A stretch of 64,000 nt of DNA from Lachnospiraceae bacterium (GTDB taxonomy: Bacteria > Bacillota > Clostridia > Lachnospirales > Lachnospiraceae), in the NCBI GenBank assembly GCA_028689585.1, contig JAQVCW010000009.1:38314-102313 (forward strand). The letters run 5' to 3'. Below are positions 8,608 through 14,883 of this stretch, in pieces. Below the pieces are notes generated by a model. The model worked only from the letters and a program-made list of their open reading frames with translations. It made no database searches and was not told the DNA's origin. Position numbers and translations under genes: made by a program. The stretch's first letter is position 1. Each line of letters begins with the position of its first letter.

Positions 8608-10603
8608 AATTATCTGCCAGAGCAGCATACAGGGTCTCCGAGCGAATGGGTTTGGCGAGATGGGCCTGCATACCTGCCTCCTTCGATTTCTCCTGATCTT
8701 CTGCGAAAGCATTTGCAGTCATGGCGATAATCGGAATGCTTTTGGCCTGGGAATGGTGTAAGCCTCTGATTTCTTTTGTTGCTGCCAGACCATCCATAAC
8801 CGGCATACGGATATCCATCAAAATGGCATCAAAGTAGCCGGGCTCTGAGCTCTTAAAGAGGTCCAGGCCCTCTTTTCCATTCTGCGCATGCTCTACAAGC
8901 ATTCCTTTTTGCTCAAGAAGTCTGCAGGCAATCATGGCATTCATTGGGTGGTCCTCCACCAGAAGTATTCTGCGGCCTGCCAGCGATGTGGTGGTACAGG
9001 AGGTCTTCGAAGAGGCCGCCTTTACCGGCTGTTCGATATAGCGCGGCAAAGAAAAGCTCACAGTAAAGGTACTGCCTTTATCAAGCTGGCTCTCGACCTT
9101 GATCGTGCCGCCCATCATTGTGACAAGCTGCCGGGAGATGCTGAGACCCAGGCCGCTGCCTGCGTAGTGAGAGGTAGTAGAGCTGTGTTCTTGTGTAAAA
9201 GCGTCAAAAAGATGAGGGATAAAGGCGGGGGAAATACCAATCCCGCTGTCTCTTACGATAAAAGTCAGCAGATCTTGTCCGGATGTCGGAGAAATAGCTG
9301 CTTCCAACTCAACCGTTCCTGAACCCGGAGTGAATTTGATTGCGTTATTGAGCAAATTAACTAATATCTGCTGCACTCTGATCTTATCACCATAGTATTC
9401 CGTATCAAGATTCCCAAGGCTTTTAAAGCTGTATGTGATATTTTTTTTCTTGGCTGCAGGCAGCATCAGGGTATTAATATCATCAATCAATTGAGAAAGA
9501 GGAAAGTGCTGCTTTACAAGGCTTAACCTGCCGGCTTCTATACTTGACATATCCAGCACATCGTTAAGAAGAGAGAGCAGATACTCGGAAGCAGACTGGG
9601 ATTTCTGGATACAGTCAGAGAGGAACGCCTGATCATTCAGATTCGTCTTCATAATCTCGTTCAGTCCAAGAATAGCATTCATAGGTGTGCGGAGTTCATG
9701 GCTCATTTGTGCAAGAAATTGAGATTTAGAATGACTTGCCTCTTTTGCGATCCTTAAGGCATCGGAGATACGCTTTTGTTTTTTACGCTCTTCGAGATAG
9801 AGATCCGTAACATCTGTGCGTATCAGCAGTACCATTTGGTTTTCCTTGTCATAGTAAACATATTTCAGACACTTGCGGGTATAGCCGCGAACCGGGTCGC
9901 TCACACCGACATAAAAGACATGCTCCCCATGGGCATTCAACTGCGCTGATACTTGTTCCAGACTCATTTGGTATACGGTGTAATCTCTATCCTCAGGAAC
10001 AACAAAGTCATTGGCATACGCTACAATTTCGGTGGAGTATGAATCACAGATAACAGGAGGCAAAGGGGTGCCGCTGTCACTGTGGCTGAACATCGTATAA
10101 CTGTCTTTTTTCACATCAAGGTAAATAAAATAATCGCAGTCATGGTAAATAAAGCGGTCGATAATTCCGCTCATCAATTTTTCTTTATTGATGTTTTTCA
10201 GTAAAATGTAGACGGTATCCGGTTGTTTTGCCGATGTGGTGGTCAAAATCATTTCACTCCATTCATAGACAAACTCTTTGACGAGAGAACGAAATTCCAT
10301 ACGTTTATTATCCGCACCACTGTGATAAAAATTTTTCAGTGCATCCAATGAGAGTGCTGCTTGAGCAGGATTCCGATCTTCTATCATGATATTTTGAACT
10401 AAAAATTCCTCCAAAGCTTGATTATACGATAATGCTGCGCCTTCTTCCAGCATTCCGGTCACATCATAGAGGGCTGTGAAAGTTTCCTCCTTAATATTGA
10501 CAAGTGCAATTCTGGCATAGGTCTGTTTTAAGAGGTCAAGCAGAATATCCTGTTTGGAGGAGAGCGTGTCTGCTGTCAAACAGGATAGAAATGTATCATC
10601 CAT
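8603..10603 (-). CDS. Soluble PAS-type hybrid histidine kinase carried by the cotJC element
   Basis: A 666-residue protein without membrane segments. Two PAS-like regions (about 25-135 and 150-270) precede a HisKA domain with His302 in MSHELRTPMNAILG. An HATPase follows (NLLNNAIKF, DSGIGIS, GSGLGLSIS), and a C-terminal receiver domain (about 545-666) has its phospho-Asp in AILMDIRMPVMDG. It should autophosphorylate and pass phosphate to the internal Asp, then to an unknown phosphotransfer partner. GGAAGGAG precedes the ATG. It reads in the cotJ direction and ends 17 bases from the attachment core, so it is the only evident cargo. It resembles the kinase at the window start. A role in sporulation timing is inference from location. 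Confidence 0.88.
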   Translation of the reverse strand: MDDTFLSCLTADTLSSKQDILLDLLKQTYARIALVNIKEETFTALYDVTGMLEEGAALSYNQALEEFLVQNIMIEDRNPAQAALSLDALKNFYHSGADNKRMEFRSLVKEFVYEWSEMILTTTSAKQPDTVYILLKNINKEKLMSGIIDRFIYHDCDYFIYLDVKKDSYTMFSHSDSGTPLPPVICDSYSTEIVAYANDFVVPEDRDYTVYQMSLEQVSAQLNAHGEHVFYVGVSDPVRGYTRKCLKYVYYDKENQMVLLIRTDVTDLYLEERKKQKRISDALRIAKEASHSKSQFLAQMSHELRTPMNAILGLNEIMKTNLNDQAFLSDCIQKSQSASEYLLSLLNDVLDMSSIEAGRLSLVKQHFPLSQLIDDINTLMLPAAKKKNITYSFKSLGNLDTEYYGDKIRVQQILVNLLNNAIKFTPGSGTVELEAAISPTSGQDLLTFIVRDSGIGISPAFIPHLFDAFTQEHSSTTSHYAGSGLGLSISRQLVTMMGGTIKVESQLDKGSTFTVSFSLPRYIEQPVKAASSKTSCTTTSLAGRRILLVEDHPMNAMIACRLLEQKGMLVEHAQNGKEGLDLFKSSEPGYFDAILMDIRMPVMDGLAATKEIRGLHHSQAKSIPIIAMTANAFAEDQEKSKEAGMQAHLAKPIRSETLYAALADNL

Positions 10604-10717
10604 AAAATACTCCTTCCGAAAAAAATCTCTTGTAAAATAAAAATGGTAAGACTGTTTATCTAATGTAGTTTTTTATTTATTCTAACACAATTAATTTGCA
10701 CTTTCCACTTATAAGAT

Positions 10718-10747
10718 TTGAAAAGGATGCCTTTTCCCTTGTAATAT
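10718..10747 (+). promoter_or_regulatory. Promoter for the small gene and recombinase
   Basis: TTGAAA and TAATAT are 18 bases apart. The -10 box covers the first ATG of the following open frame (10746), so translation must begin further downstream. Confidence 0.6.
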
Positions 10748-10793
10748 GGTACAAACCGGCACGAATACATTTTACCGAGGGGGTGTTGATCGG

Positions 10794-10979
10794 TTGAAAG
10801 GTCGAGATTTTGTTTATGTCGGTGAGACTGTTCCGCAGATTACAGAGGAGGAGCATGCCGCGTTCCTGCTGCAGCTTGAAAAAGCAATCCTTGCTTCTCT
10901 GGAAAAAAGAGAACTTCTGGACCACGGGCAGTATCAACGCTGTGCCTGGGAAATTGAAAAGCAAAAAGGAGAAGCTTGA
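10794..10979 (+). CDS. Small protein coupled to the recombinase
   Basis: This 61-residue product starts at TTG 10794, behind GAGGGGGTG. The upstream in-frame ATG at 10746 lies in the promoter -10 box and is rejected. The sequence is two parts: a short N-terminal strand-like piece (RDFVYVGETVPQ) and a helical C-terminus with LLDHGQYQRCAWEIEKQKGEA, which resembles the short SHOCT-like tails often encoded beside serine recombinases. The stop overlaps the recombinase ATG (TGATG), which implies translational coupling. It could be an accessory or directionality factor for the recombinase, but the function is unknown. Confidence 0.65.
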   Translation: MKGRDFVYVGETVPQITEEEHAAFLLQLEKAILASLEKRELLDHGQYQRCAWEIEKQKGEA

Positions 10980-12475
10980 TGTCGATCGATAAATATGTGA
11001 ATCTGAATGAAGAAAGAAAAATACAGAATACAAAAAGAAAAGTTGCGGCATACTGCCGCGTTTCCACGGATAATGAAGACCAGGCTAATTCGTTTGAAAG
11101 TCAGCAGCGTTATTTCAGACAGTATATTGAACGCCATGCGGACTGGGAGCTGTTTGAGGTTTTTGCTGACGAGGGCATTTCCGGCACGAATACAAAAAAG
11201 CGTAAAGAGTTCAATCGGATGATAGCCTGTGCCCAAAATGGGGAAATGGATTTGATCATCACAAAAGAAATTTCCCGTTTTGCGAGAAATACCCTTGATA
11301 GTATCTATTATACCCGTGATCTGAAAAAACACGGTGTCGGCGTTATTTTTATGAATGATAACATCAATACGATGGACGGCGATGCGGAATTGCGTCTCGC
11401 TATTATGTCTTCCATTGCGCAGGAGGAAAGCCGCAGGACCTCGGAGCGCGTTAAGTGGGGACAAAAGCGTCAAATGGAGCAGGGCGTTGTCTTTGGCCGA
11501 AGTATGCTGGGATATGATGTAAGGGATGGCAATATGTATATCAACGAGGAAGGCGCAAAAATTGTCCGAAGGATCTTCTATAAGTTCGTAGCTGAAAGGA
11601 AAGGAACCCATGTCATCGCCCGTGAACTTCTTGAGGAAGGCATTCATCCAATGAGAGTGAAGGAATGGCAGAATACGGTTATTCTGCGAATTATCCGCAA
11701 TGAAAAATACTGTGGCGATCTGGTGCAGAAGAAGACCTACACACCAGATTTTCTATCACACGAAAAGAAATACAACAGGGGCCAGGAGGAATTTGTGATA
11801 TTAAAAGACCATCATGAGCCGATCATATCCCGTGAGCTGTTTGAAGAAGCAAACCGCATCCTGGATGAAAAATCACTTTCACAGGAAGGAAAAGCGAAGC
11901 ACAGCAATCGCTACCCGTTCTCCGGTAAAATCAAATGCGGCAGATGCGGGGCGAGCTATGTGGCGCGATATAAAACTCGAAAAGACGGAAGCCGCTATCA
12001 GGCGTGGCGCTGCTTTGAGGGCGTGAAGCACGGCAGTTCTCATATTGATGAAGCGGGAAACCCGGTGGGCTGTTTGGGCGAAAGCATCCGCAATGAAGAT
12101 GTTGTCCATATCATGTACCTCGTTTGCAAACAATTAATGTATGACCGCAGGAAAATCGCAGATCATTTAGTCAGTATAATAAATTCTGTTCTTTCTATGG
12201 ATATGGCAGGGAATACGGCAGGAACCGATACCGCGGATTCTTCGGGGAGGAACGAAATCGAAAAGGTTGTGAATGAACTTATTAACGGCATCCTGTATGA
12301 AGATGAATTTTACACGCGGCTGCTTGATAAAATGGTGATCCATGATCGGGACCATATTGACGTGTACTTGCATTCTCTTCCTGTGAAATGGAGCTATCGG
12401 TCCATTTCCGGGGCTTCACTACCCACATCGTTTAACACGGCGGCGCAGGTGCGGTTCGGTGCGGTAAAACGCTGA
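10979..12475 (+). CDS. Large serine recombinase
   Basis: A 498-residue site-specific recombinase. The N-terminal resolvase domain has the nucleophile Ser29 in AAYCRVST and catalytic arginines in EISRFARNT and ESRRTSERVKWG. The recombinase domain covers about 165-290 and a zinc-ribbon with CGRCGASY about 320-370. It should cut and rejoin the att sites bounding this element. The ATG at 10979 is preferred over TTG 10976, behind AAAAGGAGA. The frame runs through the attachment core at 12422, so its last 15 residues are encoded by cotJC DNA read backwards. In the excised circle the same frame would instead run 47 codons to a stop at 8728-8730. Confidence 0.93.
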   Translation: MSIDKYVNLNEERKIQNTKRKVAAYCRVSTDNEDQANSFESQQRYFRQYIERHADWELFEVFADEGISGTNTKKRKEFNRMIACAQNGEMDLIITKEISRFARNTLDSIYYTRDLKKHGVGVIFMNDNINTMDGDAELRLAIMSSIAQEESRRTSERVKWGQKRQMEQGVVFGRSMLGYDVRDGNMYINEEGAKIVRRIFYKFVAERKGTHVIARELLEEGIHPMRVKEWQNTVILRIIRNEKYCGDLVQKKTYTPDFLSHEKKYNRGQEEFVILKDHHEPIISRELFEEANRILDEKSLSQEGKAKHSNRYPFSGKIKCGRCGASYVARYKTRKDGSRYQAWRCFEGVKHGSSHIDEAGNPVGCLGESIRNEDVVHIMYLVCKQLMYDRRKIADHLVSIINSVLSMDMAGNTAGTDTADSSGRNEIEKVVNELINGILYEDEFYTRLLDKMVIHDRDHIDVYLHSLPVKWSYRSISGASLPTSFNTAAQVRFGAVKR

Positions 12476-12606
12476 GAGAGATAGCGAAGAGAAGCTCCTA
12501 TTTCGCCATCCGGACCTCCGTACTGACTCATGATAATCTGAGCATACTTTGCATTTGGGGTTTTGATATTGACCGGATACTGCAATCTTTTTTCATAATT
12601 CCACAT
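12394..12606 (-). pseudogene. cotJC: cotJC, 5' segment
   Basis: Encodes the first 62 residues of CotJC (MWNYEKRLQYPVNIKTPN, SQYGGPDGEIGASLRYLSQR, ending VLNDVG) down to the core at 12422-12427. Beyond it the frame reads ten or fewer element-derived codons (SEAPEMDR) and stops. E36 in GPDGEIGA is an expected manganese ligand. The start lies 3 bases after cotJB, behind GGAGG. Joined to the segment ending at 8585 it gives the family-typical VGTEELAHLE without frame loss. In the integrated state only a truncated peptide can be made. Confidence 0.9.
12403..12440. other. Right attachment junction (cotJC 5' side)
   Basis: Core CCCACA at 12422-12427. The element arm CATTTCCGGGGCTTC (12403-12417) matches the reverse complement of the left-junction arm in 13 of 15 positions. 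The dyad centre in the joined site falls on CC, the likely 2-bp crossover. To the right the cotJC 5' segment begins. Confidence 0.85.
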
Positions 12607-12609
12607 AGA

Positions 12610-12876
12610 CTAGCAGGCACCTCCTTCCCACGGCCAGGGCTGCTGGCTCCATTTCCAGGTATTTCCTGGGGTATCCTCTGCCGTATCTGCGGTCAGAGGT
12701 CCATAGAACCTGGCATATTCTTTTAATGCCTGATTTCTTTTCTGACTGTATTCGCGAAAGCAATTCAGCGCTTCGATATCTTCCGGATGGGTATCCAGAT
12801 AGAGCAGCAGATCATATAACGTAAAGCTGATTTCATCAATATAGTTCAACAGATCTTCTTTACACATCTGACTCAT
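12610..12876 (-). CDS. cotJB: Spore coat protein CotJB
   Basis: An 88-residue cytosolic coat component. The family features LLNYIDEISFTLYDLLLYLDTHPEDIEALNCF and the C-terminal YGPLTAD with a Trp-rich end (WKWSQQPWPWEGG) are all present. Its ATG overlaps the cotJA stop as ATGA, and cotJC follows after 3 bases, so the three genes form the classical cotJABC operon made in the mother cell. The gene itself is intact despite the downstream insertion. Confidence 0.92.
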   Translation of the reverse strand: MSQMCKEDLLNYIDEISFTLYDLLLYLDTHPEDIEALNCFREYSQKRNQALKEYARFYGPLTADTAEDTPGNTWKWSQQPWPWEGGAC

Positions 12877-13322
12877 CGACAGACACCCCGCTTTCCACAG
12901 AATGGTTTATACAGATCAGCGAAAATGGTTCCAATCTGCAGGCCCTTGCAGGGTGCGAGGGGCGTGGACCAGGACTGCATCGGGACATAGCCCATTGCAA
13001 GGGATAAGTTTGGATGCAGGCCGCCTGGCCTTGGCATAATCGGGCAGGAATTCGGACAGTCTGCGCAACAGGGGGATGTCGGCTTTGTATTGCAGGACGG
13101 TGAGGCGTTTCTTGCACCGGCCGGAATGGGAACTGCCGGACAGGAGGGTTTTGTATCCGGCCTGCAGGAGCCGGTATTGGAAACTGGGCAGCGGTTACCC
13201 GGCGGGTTCCCGGCAGAAGACATGCCGGGGCAGGCGGAGCCGGATGCGGAACATCTGGCTGTATCCCGCTGCATGCTGCGTTTATAGTTATAACCGCAGC
13301 CACAGGAATATTGATTGCTCAT
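12873..13322 (-). CDS. cotJA: Spore coat protein CotJA, with a long Cys-rich N-terminal extension
   Basis: The last 45 residues carry the CotJA signature (MGYVPMQSWSTPLAPCKGLQIGTIFADLYKPFCGK). The preceding 100 residues are rich in Cys, Pro, Gly and Ser (CGCGYNY, SPCCADCPNSCP), whereas the classical Bacillus CotJA is only about 80 residues long. The extension could allow disulphide cross-linking in the coat. The start follows TTGGAG. It heads the cotJABC operon behind a mother-cell-type promoter candidate. Confidence 0.85.
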   Translation of the reverse strand: MSNQYSCGCGYNYKRSMQRDTARCSASGSACPGMSSAGNPPGNRCPVSNTGSCRPDTKPSCPAVPIPAGARNASPSCNTKPTSPCCADCPNSCPIMPRPGGLHPNLSLAMGYVPMQSWSTPLAPCKGLQIGTIFADLYKPFCGKRGVCR

Positions 13323-13349
13323 GATTTCTCCAATTACATTGTTTTGTTA

Positions 13350-13382
13350 TAATCTATGAGAAATTCATCGAAAGTGTGCGTC
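13350..13382 (-). promoter_or_regulatory. Candidate sporulation (sigma-E/K type) promoter of cotJ
   Basis: On the minus strand CATAGATTA at 13358-13350 fits the mother-cell -10 pattern CATAnnnTA, with an AC about 17 bases upstream as in sigma-K promoters. It also fits the looser sigma-E -10, but a good sigma-E -35 box is not seen. Start codon is 28 bases downstream. Confidence 0.4.
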
Positions 13383-13452
13383 ATGCTTTGTGTGACAGGA
13401 TTTGCGTATCTCCATTTAGACGTAATAGTTACATTCCTGAAAACAAAAAATA

Positions 13453-13481
13453 TTGACATAATGATATCAAAATGATATCAT
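13453..13481 (+). promoter_or_regulatory. SPFH-operon promoter with twin palindromic operator
   Basis: TTGACA and TATCAT are 17 bases apart. Two identical palindromes TGATATCA (13462-13469 and 13473-13480) lie in the spacer and over the -10 box, 11 bases centre to centre, i.e. one helical turn. This layout suits cooperative binding of a small dimeric repressor. Confidence 0.7.
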
Positions 13482-13510
13482 ATAAATATCTAAATAAGGG
13501 AGGGATCAGG

Positions 13511-14527
13511 ATGAGTGAGAAAATACTGACGAATAAGAAAAATGGAATGCTGGTTTTGCTGTTAACGCTGCTGCTTTATGGAGCTTCGGTTGTGGGAGTT
13601 ATATTTGGATCAATCCGGCTGGATCAGGGGAAGGGGCCTGTGCTGCTGATTATCAGCATTATCTGGCTGGGCATTGGCTGGATTCCGTTTCTTGGACTTA
13701 AGGTATTAAAGCCTCAGGAGGCGTTGGTGATGACTTTGTTCGGCAATTATATAGGGACTCTGAAGGAGGCGGGCTTTTACTTTGTCAATCCGTTCTGTGC
13801 CAGTGTGAATCCGGCAGCGAAGACGAGACTGAATCAGAGCGGAGATGTGAGTGATGGCGAGCGAAAAGCATTCACTATAACCGCCGGAAACGGACAAAGC
13901 GTCGAGATGACGAACAAAAAGGTATCCTTAAAGATTATGACCTTGAACAACAACCGCCAGAAGATCAATGATTGTCTGGGCAATCCGGTGGAAATCGGCA
14001 TTGCGGTGATGTGGCGCGTGAAAGATACCGCGAAGGCTGTATTTAATGTAGACAATTACAAAGAATATCTGTCTCTCCAGTGTGACAGCGCTCTGCGCAA
14101 TATTGTTCGTGTCTATCCTTATGATGTGGCGCCGAATGTGGATACCACAGGGGATGGAGTTGCAGATGAAGGAAGTCTGAGAAGCTCCAGTGAGATCGTG
14201 GCTTCCCGGATTCGGGATGAGATTCAGCAGAAGGTGTCGGAGGCAGGGCTGGAGATTATCGAAGCCCGGATCACTTATCTGGCATATGCGCAGGAGATCG
14301 CGGCGGTGATGCTCCAGAGACAGCAGGCATCGGCTATTATTGATGCCAGAAAGCTGATCGTAGACGGAGCGGTGGGCATGGTGGAGATGGCCCTGGACCG
14401 TCTGAATGAAAATCAGATCGTGGAACTGGATGAGGAAAGAAAGGCTGCCATGGTTTCTAATTTACTGGTAGTGCTGTGCGGAAATCATGATACACAGCCT
14501 ATCGTCAATACCGGAAGCCTGTACTAG
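13511..14527 (+). CDS. SPFH/band-7 domain membrane protein
   Basis: A 338-residue protein with two N-terminal membrane helices (about 13-33 and 43-63), then an SPFH domain beginning KPQEALVMTLFGNYIGTLKEAGFYFVNPF. A helical C-terminus contains AQEIAAVMLQRQQASAIIDARK. The family scaffolds membrane microdomains in flotillin/prohibitin style. The ATG at 13511 follows GGGAGGG; an earlier ATG in the frame lies inside the promoter region. It is followed by a ribbon-helix-helix protein 14 bases downstream, forming a two-gene operon under the twin-palindrome promoter. Client proteins are unknown. Confidence 0.88.
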   Translation: MSEKILTNKKNGMLVLLLTLLLYGASVVGVIFGSIRLDQGKGPVLLIISIIWLGIGWIPFLGLKVLKPQEALVMTLFGNYIGTLKEAGFYFVNPFCASVNPAAKTRLNQSGDVSDGERKAFTITAGNGQSVEMTNKKVSLKIMTLNNNRQKINDCLGNPVEIGIAVMWRVKDTAKAVFNVDNYKEYLSLQCDSALRNIVRVYPYDVAPNVDTTGDGVADEGSLRSSSEIVASRIRDEIQQKVSEAGLEIIEARITYLAYAQEIAAVMLQRQQASAIIDARKLIVDGAVGMVEMALDRLNENQIVELDEERKAAMVSNLLVVLCGNHDTQPIVNTGSLY

Positions 14528-14541
14528 GATGAGTCAGACAG

Positions 14542-14745
14542 ATGGCAGAGAGTAAGAAAAAACAGGTCCCGCTCAGATTATCGGAAAAACTGTACGATGC
14601 CCTGGCAGCCTGGGCAGAAGATGACTTCCGCTCTGTCAATGGTCAGATTGAATATCTGCTGACAGAATGTGTGCGGCAGAGAAAGAAAAATGGGAAGTAT
14701 GTTTCCGAACATCAGGATACAGCGCCGGAACCGGATTTTAAATAG
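14542..14745 (+). CDS. Arc-like ribbon-helix-helix DNA-binding protein
   Basis: A 67-residue protein with the Arc/RHH layout: a strand at KKQVPLRLS, then helices in [35 protein letters not shown], and a short acidic tail. RHH dimers insert the strand into the major groove. It is co-transcribed with the SPFH gene. The twin TGATATCA sites in that operon's promoter are natural candidates for its operator, which is inference. No toxin partner is visible. Confidence 0.8.
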   Translation: MAESKKKQVPLRLSEKLYDALAAWAEDDFRSVNGQIEYLLTECVRQRKKNGKYVSEHQDTAPEPDFK

Positions 14746-14777
14746 ATCAAAGCAAAACAGGAATCAATATATTGAAT

Positions 14778-14823
14778 TTCCCCCACACTTTCTATGGAAA
14801 TGTGGGGGAAAATGTGTTATAGT
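14778..14823 (+). promoter_or_regulatory. Hairpin followed by a promoter for ftsW
   Basis: TTCCCCCACA (14778) pairs with TGTGGGGGAA (14801), a likely end for the SPFH operon. The right arm overlaps a possible promoter TGGAAA-17-TATAGT (14795-14823). Confidence 0.45.
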
Positions 14824-14883
14824 GATGTGTATGCGATTTATAGGCAGATAATTTTAGAAAGATACAGGAAAGACAGGTTTTGT

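Larger units (their letters stand above)
8581..12421. mobile_element. 3.84-kb serine-recombinase element inside cotJC
   Basis: The element lies between two copies of CCCACA (8581-8586 and 12422-12427). Outside them lie the two halves of cotJC; inside are a hybrid histidine kinase, a small gene and a large serine recombinase. Joining the outer flanks restores the cotJC frame exactly. Joining the inner flanks creates an inverted repeat expected of an attP site. It has no capsid, replication or conjugation genes. It resembles intervening elements of sporulation genes (skin in sigK, SP-beta in spsM) in logic, but is far smaller. Whether it still excises cannot be read from the sequence. Confidence 0.9.

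Noticed and set aside
8136-8696. Plus-strand open frame of 186 codons over the left end of the cotJC element
   Set aside because: It is antisense to the cotJC 3' segment and the kinase end, matches no family and lacks a ribosome-binding site.
10746-10793. ATG at 10746 as start of the small gene
   Set aside because: It overlaps the -10 box TAATAT of the promoter; TTG 10794 behind GAGGGGGTG fits better.
8145-12606. cotJC as an ordinary decayed pseudogene
   Set aside because: Both halves are free of stops and frameshifts and rejoin exactly at a shared core; an intervening element explains the split better.
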